From NCBI GenBank assembly GCA_029948255.1, contig JALIZF010001811.1:62001-126000 (forward strand): 64,000 nt of DNA, in the 5' to 3' direction. Below, one piece after another: positions 11,701-21,112 of this stretch (positions are counted from its first letter, which is position 1; each line of letters begins with the position of its first letter). The stretch is from Telmatactis stephensoni. Taxonomy: Eukaryota; Cnidaria; Anthozoa; Actiniaria; Isophelliidae. The notes under the pieces are model-generated. The model searched no databases. It saw only the letters and a program-made list of their open reading frames with translations, and had not been told where the DNA came from. The position numbers and the translations under genes are program-made.

Positions 11701-14700
11701 AAAAACCCAAAATCAAATCAAAATTTGTAATTTGCTGGTCGCGATGCAACGATTTTGGCTGTAATCCAATAAAATCTCTAATGTTTTCCTTATTTGTGAT
11801 AAAGAGACAAAACTGACCAAAGGGGTCAAGGTAGACGTACTGGACGAACTTTCACCGTATCGTCGATGGAATGAATTCCGAGTAAAAATCGCGCCTTCAT
11901 TACGTAACCCACCCAAGATACGTATGACTGACTTCCATGAAGTATATCCTGAGCTCATGAAAGATGTCAAGATTCTTGATCTCTTTAGAGAACAAGATGA
12001 CTTTTTAGAGGTTAGAATATATTATGATGTGTTACGAAATTGTGCAAAATCAAGAGACCATAATACTAAGAGAGCCATAGACCATAGTACTAAGAGTAGC
12101 TTTAGTCGCCGCGAATACCGGACAGACATAAGTACTCAGTTTTGCTCTCTTAGTATTATGGTCTCTTGGCAAAATTAATGTGCGCGTTGTTGAAGGATAA
12201 TAGGGAACTTAATTGTTTTCAATTTTAATTTTTAATTTTGAAATTTCTTATAACTGAATAAATAAAGTAAATAAATAAATAATGTCTTGTACTATGAAAA
12301 ATTATGCTTTATTCCAGACTTGTAGCCCATTTGAAGTCTGGAAATTGTACTCAAAGGTACTTTCGATGCCAATTTCAATATGTGCGCGTAATCTTGAGAT
12401 TTCTTCATGCTGCGATTCCTGTCTTATATTATGAAAAATTATGCTTTATTCCAGACTTGTAACCCATTTGAAGTTTGAAAATTGTACTCAAAGGTACTTT
12501 CGATGCCTATTTTAATATGCGCGCAATCTTGTGAAATACGGCTACTGACGTTCTAGCGAGAACGGGAGCGTCAACGATAACGACGCGCACACCGCAATGT
12601 ACGTGCGTGATTTCTTCATACTGTACGTACGCGTGTGTGATATTCTTGTTTAACGTGACTTGTTCATTGCGTTTTCTAAAGCATTTTATTAGCTGGTCAT
12701 CCAAAAACTGTCGAGGAATATCTTTCTGAAATTATTCTTTTCTCATAAGATAATTGACTTGGATATCAGGCCTCCTCCGATATCATTCCACATGGAACCA
12801 AAAAGGTCTGGGAACCACTGGCGTGTTGAGGTCCTCAATGGTTCTCTTTGGAGTGCATTAATTCAGGGACGTAAACGATGGGGTCTGTATCACCCAAACA
12901 CATTCTTTCCGCCAGGTAATTCAAACTAAAGGTGCTACTATACGGGCAACAAAATTGTGCAGCATTTCGCGCAGAGAAAATGTTGCTCGCGTATTACCAC
13001 CACGCGCGCAATAGATTTTCTTTGTTGCACGAAGTAGAAGCATTTTCTATTTTTTGCAACAGAAAATTTGTTGCGCGCGGTAATACGAGCAATATTTGCT
13101 CCGTGACTTGCAACGCAACAATGTTGGGCAAAATGTTGCATGATTTGGTTGCCCGTATTACCGTCCTTAACTGAAATGTAATGGTTTAACAATTATGAAT
13201 TAGGTTATGTCAAATATGACTAAATTAAGTTTTGCATAGCGTCGATTCTTGTTGAGACAAAGTGTAACGACCGTCTCCCGCCTGAATGATCTCATACTGT
13301 TTGATGTGATCCGTCCGGTTGACGATTAAAAATGCAGCTTTGTTACGATTGACGAATGAGGCCTGACGGTTAAGTTTGGATTAATTTCGACAGTTGATGG
13401 TAAAACATATGACGCTCTTTTCACAGCCGACATCTTAATTGGTCAGTTTAGAAGTGGCAAATGCACAAGAGATTTTCTTGACCCCGAAAGACTTTTCACT
13501 ATAACTAGTTTTCTTTGCTTACGATCAATTCGATTCCCCAAGACGTACGGCTTTTACAAAAACAGGAGACCCGAGAAATTTTACTCAACTTTTGCGAGAC
13601 TCTGAATTTTTTGGGGACAATTCACCGGCCTGCCGCCCCTTAGTTTAAATATCCCAGCGTCAGATATCGGTTCAATATATATCTGTTATCGGTTAGATGA
13701 TCGGTTACATATTTGTTAAATATCCGTTAACTGATATCGATTAAATAGATATCGGTTAACTGTCAGTTAAATATCGGTTAAATTAATATCTGTGGGATGG
13801 ACCATTTGAGAAAAGTGAGCTGAAGAGACACAGTTATTACCTAGAATGACCATTCTGAATAAGAGACATGATATCAATTTTCCTCTTGTCTTTTTAGTGC
13901 TCCATAACATTATCATTTTTTGTACCTTCAGGTGTTGTCCACAATAAGTATCGTGTTCAGGACGATCAATCATCGGACCCTTTCACTTGGTGGGTGTACA
14001 CACAGCCTAATATACATGCTAACCATCAACCCTTACAGTGCGTCCAGAACCCTGGAGAGATCTTGTACATCCCATCAGGGTGGTGGTGGAGTTACATTAA
14101 TTTAGATGACTCCATTACCTTACAGGTGAGTTACGCGTTCAATCCCCAGGAGATACAGGTAGCGTGCGCACTAGCTGCACAAAACCTACGACTTACAACT
14201 TTTCCGGCCATTTCTTACTGTTCCAACTCCCCTCCTCCCTCCACAATATTGTTAAGGGCTTGCAAATGTGGAGAGATGGGGTTAGATGATACACCATTGT
14301 CTGGGAAATGCACCAAAGAAAAAATACGTTACAAAGAAAGAAATTCCAAACAAAAGATTTGTCCAAGATTGTAATCTTTCCACGGATATTCAATTGGATA
14401 AAGGGATTGGTGTATGGGGGATGGAGGTAGTCGTGGGGTGGAAGTTGGAGCTAGACAAGGAATTTAACTCTTTACGTTCTTTTCACCGCGAGAGCCTCTC
14501 TCTTTCCGTCCCCCTCCTCAGTCTCCCTCCTCTTCCTTCATTTTCCCTTTCGAGAGCCTAATACGCAGGCTACTGCTGTGAATGGAAGTCAGCTGAGTGC
14601 GTATTATCACTGGGAACAGAGAGACACACCTGTTGAGCATTCTAACACTCTAAATGTAGGGAAAGAGTATTTACTATTCTAACTATATGGCAATAGCCTA

Positions 14701-14778
14701 GCAAAACAGATAAACAAACAAACAAACAAACAAACAAACACACAGATAAACTGGAACAAAAAGACAACAGACAAACAA

Positions 14779-14820
<42 letters not shown>

Positions 14821-17800
14821 GGACGGACGGACGGATGGACAAACAAACAAACAAACGAATGACTTTTTAGTGTATCTACAATTTATTTGAATTATCTTAT
14901 TTGTATTTACAATTTTACATTTTTATAAGACTTCTATGGACCAAAATAGTACTTCCACTTGTCTGAAGGATGCTAGTTCAGTAGTGCTACATACATTGTA
15001 CAATACACGCACATATCTCGTACACACACATTATCCATAGATATAAATCATGGCTAGAAAGAGTTTTAAAACTCCTGTGAAGGCTGTCCTTTCCTTTTAC
15101 GAGATCGTGACGTAAGCAAAGGAAAACGTCTACGCCTTTTTGCGACAGTTGACTCCATATCGCTTAGATTCGGCAGCTTTCGTCTAGTGCTATTAGAGCC
15201 GGAGCCGTTATCAAGACAATGACGACGTTCTGACTTGTACAAGTCAGCGGGTGTTACCATGGGAAGTGGACGTTGCGATAGAAACTAGAAGGAGAAAAAT
15301 TGGTTATCAAAAGTTCAAGAAATAACTTGAAAAGTGACTAAAGTAAAACCTCTTAAGTAAGACCACCACTAGCTGTCCGACTTATCGAGGTTCACGATTA
15401 TAAAGAGTATCGTTTAAGTTAATTGAAATTCGTGACATGTTTCACTTATTAAGCACAAAGAACGTAGATCGCCACAAATTGACGTACGAGAGATGCGCTC
15501 GCCGTTGGTTGCCACAGGATACAATGTAGATCTCTAATAGTTCCTCCGTTAAGCTCGCTATTTTTAATCTACAGAATACACAAATCCTGCAGTTAAATTG
15601 TCGCGTGCGCTCAGGATCTTACCTGAGGGTTGTCAGCACTGGTTACTGGATTAGTAGCGTTTGTCATGCGTCGAAGCTTTGATCTTAGTCGATCCATGCT
15701 GGATGTTTTCTTAGTTTCATTCTTGAAAGAAATATCAGAAAAGTAGTCAGAATATGGTGATTTTAGAATAGTTTAGCGTCTGTTGGAAGAGGTTTCACTG
15801 TTCTGTCATCAATAATCATCATCATCACCGTTATCTAGGTCATCAACATCATTAGGTATCACTATATATGCCGTATTATTATCATCATCAACCGACTGAT
15901 CATCATCATCATCATCATCATCAAGATCATCCAGCATTTTCATTTGAATCATAATTATTTGGATCATTATTATAATTGGAATTGTGAATCAAAGCTTGCC
16001 GCATACTAAGCATCTTTGGAGTTGTAGTCCAGAAAAACTAACAACGCATTCAAAGGATTTTGTGGAATTATAAATTTCTGATGGGAAAATACTTGCATTT
16101 TTTATAAAGATAACACAAAAACGGATTATTTTCTTTTAATGGACCTAAAATAGCGCAAGGATTACATTTACCATCATTTTTTGTGCTAGAAAATCCTGCT
16201 CGTGTATGCACATTTATCATCCTTACCTTTTCTTCCGTCCAACCTTTTTGGCATTTTTTCTCTCCATTCTTTTCAGCAACTTCTTCACTTGCGTTGTCAT
16301 GACTACAGTCAGTTTTCTTTACACGTCTTTTACCTCTTCTATAACCCATTTTAAAGAGGATATATTTCACAGGATCTTGCCATTTAAAGACCACTTTACC
16401 CTTCTTGATTGCCTTGAACCAAGCACTGCACGAGACCCAGTCAACTGGTTTAGCAAATTCCATTTCCGATGGGGTCAATTTCTGATTTATAAAGAAAAAT
16501 CATGAGCGCAAAGAAAAGAGAATGAAAAAGAGTAAAGGTACATACAGTCTATACACCTCCAATACGACGGTTGAAATGATGGCCGTACGCGTGATTTAAA
16601 GGAGAATAGAGAATTAATTGTACACTACTTACTGGCCTATTGCCTCCATCATCAGAAATCTCGGTCTCTCGAGGGTCTGATGCTAGTCCGTATTGAATTG
16701 GAAGCTGAGGAAGTTCTCGCTTTTTTCCTGTCTTGTCATAACAACCTAACTTAGCTTCAAAAGACTTGCGGAGAGCCCGCATCTTCTTGCGTACGTATTG
16801 CACTTTTGCAGCGGTGACTCGTGCGCGGTGCTGTCTTAAACGTTCTTGCTCAAACTGAAGCTCCATGGTACATAAGTTAAAGTTGGGTGTAACAACTTCA
16901 CATGGACGCATGTCCTTGCCATTAACATTAGACAAATCAAAGACTGGTTGCAACACGTCGTTATCGTACGAACCCAAGGCTGGCAATCTACGTCGGTGGA
17001 AGATAGGACCACAAGCATCGTAAGTGTATAAAGTGGTAGCTCCTAAATGGACTTTTTTCACACAAACAGGCTTAATTTGGGGGCGATTGTGAGCTACAGC
17101 CATTGGAAATATATCATTGTGTTTGGCGATTTGCTCGGCAATAGACATCTCAAAAACTGGCTTTAGAATGTCACTATCGCTTTCATCCCGGAGTGATATT
17201 CGCTTTTTCTCTTTCAGTTTGTCAGTACCAAGAGATGCTCTTAAACTCTTTCTTTTCCACTCTGTTTTGCGTTTCCAAGACTCCATGTCAATCTTGGGTT
17301 GACGAACTATCTTGCGGTCATAAATCTCATCATGTGCTTTGAGGGTTTTTTCAATTGTTTCCATTAGATTTTCAACGACAGACATTTTGAAATTGTGCAC
17401 TTAAATAAATTATTTTCTCAGCAATCTAACAGTACATCTACAATCAAAATTGTAGAACTAGACTCAACCTAACTCCTTTGTTACGTCATCATTTCTCGTC
17501 TAATCACGTGCGTTTTGTTTTGTAGCGCGCGCTTTGACGCAGTAGATTCAGAATGAGCAAAGCGCGCGCATTTCTGAGCCTACTACCCATTTAGTCAGCG
17601 TTAATGCCCAAAAACGGAAAACCGATCCTGCACGCGCATGCATTCCTTGTGCATGCATAGACAGCATGCTTGGGTCAGCATGCTTGCCTAGACCTTGACT
17701 CGTGAAACGCAAGGCTAAAATCTTACATAACTACTTTTTCCACTATATTTTTTCTTTGAACTAAACATTTCGTTTTAAGGCACTTTAATTTTCTTTGCTT

Positions 17801-19328
17801 TGTATTACCTAATACTAAAGTCTGCAATGTTTTGAATTTTTCAGCGATGGTTTTGCGACAGACTTAGTCTAAAAGCCTGCTTGTATGAGCTAAAAGAACG
17901 ATCAGACAGCAGTCCAAACAATAGATATGCTGACATTTTTATCCAGTTACGTCATCATTTGAGCAAATATTACCCAGAATTCCTTACGAGTGATGACCAC
18001 AAATTTGAGTCACCAGTGAGTGGACTAGGGAAGACGTTTTTTGAATTACAACAAGAACTTAGTGATTACAAATACAAGGTAAGGGCATTACTAAAACACA
18101 AAACTTGTATATAAGAAGCAGTCTGAATACAGAGATATATTAAGACACATTTTGGCATCTAGTCTAACCATTTGCGGTCTCAGGGCGCTCTGTGAACAAT
18201 TTTGCTCTCAGCTTCTATTTTCAATGATTTTGAAAGTGTCAATTAATGTTTGTGCAATTAGTTATAAAATGCCGACGTGATAGTTGTTCTAGGACTCATT
18301 GGCAATTCTTTAGCTCTTTTCGTTAACTACAAGTCCATTAGTAAAATACCCGAACATTTTCCAGTCCACCTTACGACGTTCGGTGACTATGCATGAATAT
18401 AATGATCGTACAGTCACTGTCTGTCTGCTGTTCTCCTATTGTTTTTTGTACATCGCTGATGTCTTACTTGATGCAAGGGCAACCAAATATGCTTGGTTTT
18501 GCAAGATATATTGCTTGTTGTTAGCATTCCTCAGCACTAACAACATAATACTTTTCGATGATTTTTTGGCTAAGCATCATTATGTTTTGTCAAGAAAGCA
18601 ATTCTATTTTCCTGGATTTTCCACGCTTAGTTTAAAGCCGCGGCTACACTGAGCGATTTTTTGCTTGAAAAGGCCGGCGACGCGATTTTTTGAAATCACC
18701 AACGTGGTAGCTACACGAGGGACAAATTCTGGTAGCAAATGCTGGCGATAAAGGCGGCATGACAAGAAGGACTGGTCTTCATAAACAAATATGGTGCACG
18801 AAATTGTAACATTGGTGATGTGAAAAAAGTCACGTTCGCCTGTATCTGAAGACAGATATACAGACCGCTTTTAATATATTGGTTGAGTATCACACGCACA
18901 AAACAAATTGAAAACGAGGCTCCGGTATATTTCCCCTGAGCCTCGACTTGACCCCATTGTTCACTACCGCTCATCCAATATAGCTAAGTGGGCTTTTATT
19001 TGTGCCTTTTTAATTAGAAGGGAAAAGATGACTTATTTTGTATTCCAAAATGTCACAGAAATCGGTTGATATTTTAAAGCTGATAATTTGAGATTAGAGA
19101 TCTGCCGCGACAGACGACTTGTCGGTCCGTACGATTTCTCTGTCTTCTAGTGTGGAACGTCCATTGTAAATGAAACTCCTATAAAACGAAACCTTCTGCA
19201 TTACCAAAACGTTTCATTGTCTTATGAGGTTTCACTTTATTTACTTTTCTTTGAAGGAATACTTCGGCAAACACGAGCTTATTGATGACGCTGTTGAAGA
19301 TGAAGAAATTGCAAATGATTTAAGATAG
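8757..19328 (+). CDS. Predicted secreted Kre9-like plus JmjC (cupin) protein
   Basis: Seven exons: 8757-9133, 10472-10810, 11805-12010, 12750-12915, 13932-14125, 17845-18078 and 19257-19328. All junctions are GT-AG and phases agree (1,1,0,1,0,0). Exon lengths sum to 529 codons only if one extra base in exon 1 is removed. Residues 1-27 resemble a signal peptide (NVFILIGLLIKSSNG). Residues about 28-125 resemble the Kre9/KNH beta-sandwich (WYRGSSSYRITW, WLVPSNVPSGLYVVRVKDS). Residues about 190-430 are a JMJD6/JMJD4-type JmjC domain (IPVILTGLMDDWPA, SFHMEPKRSG, LIQGRKRWGLYHP, NPGEILYIPSGWWW). Iron ligands H321 and E323 are present, but the expected distal His is W415, which suggests an inactive or altered enzyme. 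The two C-terminal exons are helical and charged. Intron 5 contains another gene on the opposite strand. The link between the Kre9-like exon and the JmjC exons rests on phase match and proximity. They could be two genes. Confidence 0.6.
9134..10471. other. Intron 1 of the Kre9-like/JmjC model
   Basis: AT-rich. A segment at about 10235-10330 (GTCACGGCAGCCATCTTGGA, followed by TGTTTGTTCATC) belongs to a dispersed family seen again at about 35888-35965 and, inverted, at about 40450-40535. No exon was found. Confidence 0.4.
10934..11350. mobile_element. MITE with internal tandem repeats
   Basis: The outer ends AAGCCTGGTTGACACTTAAG and (reverse complement of the right end) AAGCTTGGTTCACATAGCGG resemble each other. 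Between them, four units of about 85 bases carry AGACTCAGTAGTGTACTGCT and CATTAGCAGTGCTTG. The same core forms the hairpin at 19863-20020. It sits in the intron after the exon ending at 10810. Confidence 0.75.
11543..11762. mobile_element. 220-bp MITE with ACAGC ends
   Basis: The left end ACAGCGAAAATCGTTGCATC and right end GATGCAACGATTTTGGCTGT are inverted copies with one mismatch, and the match extends another 15 bases or so. The interior contains a second inverted pair (GGGGGTGGAGCTT and AAGCTCCGCCCCC). It ends 42 bases before the exon at 11805. Confidence 0.85.
12051..12168. mobile_element. 118-bp MITE with GCAAAAT target duplication
   Basis: Perfect 23-base terminal inverted repeats start CAAGAGACCATAATACTAAG and end CTTAGTATTATGGTCTCTTG. 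The direct repeat GCAAAAT flanks the unit at 12044-12050 and 12169-12175. It lies in the JmjC-gene intron, 40 bases after the donor at 12010. Confidence 0.9.
12284..12536. repeat. Tandem duplication, about 140-bp unit
   Basis: Two copies share TATGAAAAATTATGCTTTAT, CCAGACTTGTA and ACTCAAAGGTACTTTCGATG, with a few substitutions. It is intronic and non-coding. Confidence 0.8.
12929..13168. mobile_element. 240-bp MITE with ATACGGGCAAC ends
   Basis: The left end (AAGGTGCTACTATACGGGCA) and the right end as reverse complement (AAGGACGGTAATACGGGCAA) match over about 45 bases with mismatches. The interior repeats GTTGC, GCAAC and GCGCGC words in both orientations. It begins 13 bases after the splice donor at 12915. 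Confidence 0.75.
13655..13795. repeat. Minisatellite of ATCGGTTAAATAT-like units
   Basis: About ten degenerate copies of a 12- to 16-base unit built on ATCGGTTA lie in the intron before the exon at 13932. Confidence 0.7.
14705..14850. repeat. (AAAC)n / (CAGA)n / (GGAC)n microsatellite
   Basis: Runs of AAAC, CAGA and GGAC follow one another. Translations of this stretch give artefact poly-Cys/Leu/Ser proteins. Confidence 0.9.
15066..17400 (-). CDS. Unknown basic protein nested in the JmjC-gene intron
   Basis: I do not recognise the family. Four exons on the minus strand, 17400-16633, 16481-16227, 15721-15623 and 15284-15066, are all joined in phase 0 by GT-AG introns (cca|gtaagt, aag|gtaagg, cag|gtaaga). 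They encode 446 residues starting MHNFKMSVVENLMETIEK. A second ATG at residue 6 is possible. The sequence is Lys/Arg-rich with probable nuclear signals (KRKTEWKRKSLR; RRGKRRVKK; KRRRRF; RSRKRKG). A short motif occurs twice, SDILKPVFEMS at about residue 76 and NDVLQPVFDLS at about 148. Residues about 185-220 look helical (QFEQERLRQHRARV). No membrane segment or catalytic motif was found. The whole gene lies between exons 5 and 6 of the plus-strand JmjC model, so the two would be transcribed against each other. Confidence 0.75.
15895..15930. repeat. (ATC)n microsatellite
   Basis: A run of catcat units lies in an intron of the nested minus-strand gene. Confidence 0.8.
18850..18955. mobile_element. 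Partial MITE related to the 40222 hairpin
   Basis: It contains AATATATTGGTTGAGTATCA, a CACAAAACAAATTG-type stretch, then GAGGCTCCGG and GAGCCTCGAC in inverted orientation. It is less complete than the copy at 40222-40400. Confidence 0.5.
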
Positions 19329-19651
19329 AATGATGTCAATGATGATATTAAATCCTTATGATTAATTAAGCCTGAACATAGCTGACAGCAAGATATCCTG
19401 GAAATACAATAAAATATATAAAAAGTTTTTAAAGTAGATAAATGGTTAGTTTTGTCAATGTTATTGTAGCTATGTTTTACGTCCTAAAATGTAATTCATT
19501 GTAGAAACCTTTTACATGTTTTATATATATATAATGCTTAATACATTGAAAACAAATGTATGTTAATGAATAAATTATTATTGTAACCTCAAAAAATATT
19601 TTCTTTGTTACTTGATAATCATGAAAAAAAAACTTGGTAGAAAAATACATA

Positions 19652-20062
19652 AATGACAGGATGGCCGAACGGTTTCAGGCGCTACGTTCAGCTATACGCG
19701 CGCAGTCTACAATAGAGCAGATTTCGTATGACAGGGAAAACGTACGGCACCGTACGGTACGGTTACGGGAAATTCGAATGTTTTTATGGAAATTACGGTA
19801 CTGACACGGTGAGGGTGCGGGCGGTAAGTTTCCCACTAATACGAAAACCACTCTAAGGGCTAGTTTTCAGTAGCGACATAAGCATAAGCATAAGCAACAT
19901 ACGCAGACTCAGTACTGCATTTATCACCGAGGTGTGAGAAAAGACAAGCACCGCTAATGAGCAGTACACTACTGAGTCTGCGTATGTTGCTTATGCTTAT
20001 GCTAATGTAGCTAGTGAAAACCACTCTAATAGGCGGGGGCTCGAATCCCAATTCTTAGATTT
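19652..20062 (+). repeat. tRNA-Leu/Ser-like SINE or tRNA pseudogene, interrupted
   Basis: A box-A-like start (GACAGGATGGCCGAACGG, then CAGGCGCTACG) lies at 19657-19690. A box-B-like GGCTCGAATCCC lies at about 20038-20049. In a normal tRNA these parts are a few tens of bases apart. Here about 350 bases separate them, including the hairpin at 19863-20020. The acceptor ends do not pair well, so a functional tRNA is unlikely. Confidence 0.4.
19863..20020. mobile_element. 158-bp hairpin MITE
   Basis: The left end TTTTCAGTAGCGACATAAGC matches the reverse complement of the right end (TTTTCACTAGCTACATTAGC), and the match continues for about 60 bases through GCAACATACGCAGACTCAGT. CCACTCTAA flanks it on the right at 20021 and lies on the left at 19848-19856, separated by a few bases. 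It shares its core with 10934-11350. Confidence 0.8.
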
Positions 20063-20354
20063 CATTTCAATTCATTTTATTTCAATTCTTATCTTGTTTC
20101 ATTTCATTATATTTTTATTTCATTTTATAGTTTCGTTTCCTTTCATTTTATATGAACTTTGAGGCCTGGATACACGATGTAACATCCTCTTCCGTGACTG
20201 GATTGAGAGTGGAACTAGTTTCTTTTGTTTACAAAGTTTAATGGTTTTTGTACACAGCGTAAGTTTGTTGCGGACCACGTTTAGACGTGATTCTTTATGT
20301 GCAACTATTACACGAAATGTTGCGCGCAGCGGTTGTACGTAGAGTGGAAACACG

Positions 20355-20640
20355 GTGAATTTCTGCTATTGCGCGCAGCAGTTACGTTGCAGGAGTGAAA
20401 TAATGCTCTATTCGTATAACTTTTCAGCAACGTTGCATACAACTACTTCAGGGTGGACACAGGGGGCAATTGTGCGCAGCAGTTGCAGGAGTAGAATGAA
20501 GTGCTACCTTTACAACATTTCAACAACAGTGCAAAAGTTTCAGGAAATGCGTCGTGCGTACGCCTGGTTTTCACGAGCGACGGAAGCAGAAGCAAGAACA
20601 TACGCAGATACAGTGATACATAGCTCACTGTAAAGTAACG
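20355..20640. repeat. Repeated GCGCAGCAGTTGCAGGAGT segments
   Basis: Two or three degenerate copies of a phrase with GCGCAGCAGTT, GCAGGAGT and GAAATAATGC or GAATGAAGTGC occur here. This is probably part of a transposon relic. No gene was found. Confidence 0.4.
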
Positions 20641-20642
20641 TA

Positions 20643-20815
20643 AAGTAGAGTAGAGTAGAGTAGAGTAGAGTAGAGTAGAGTAGAGTAGAGTAGAGTAGAG
20701 TAGAGTAGAGTAGAGTAGAGTAGAGTAGAGTAGAGTAGAGTAGAGTAGAGTAGAGTAGAGTAGAGTAGAGTAGAGTAGAGTAGAGTAGAGTAGAGTAAAG
20801 TAAAGCAAAGTAAAG
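20643..20815. repeat. (AGAGT)n microsatellite
   Basis: About 170 bases consist of nearly perfect five-base repeats. Open frames through it (poly LYSTL) are artefacts. Confidence 0.95.
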
Positions 20816-21112
20816 CGACCATATTTAACGTCGATAACTCGTAACAGTAATTCAACTGACAAACCTGAGGTCAACGGTGCGCTCATTTTACCTCCCTCTC
20901 TCCATCAGTGCTCCGTTTTAAGGGTATTTAAAGCTAATTAAAGCTACACCTATGTTAAAAATGCAACACTGAGTACGTCTGCGTGTTTTGCTTCTATTAG
21001 TAATGTACCGCTGACCAGATTCTAGATTCTTTACGACGCACTTCTGCGCGCGCGTATGACGAAGTAGCACGTCACAATCCTACTAATTTGATAATTAAAA
21101 TGATTGATAAGA

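Noticed and set aside
14642..14854. Cys/Leu/Ser repeat ORF
   Set aside because: It comes from the (CAGA)n and (AAAC)n microsatellite.
20625..20886. ORFs rich in LYSTLLYST
   Set aside because: They are translations of the (AGAGT)n microsatellite.
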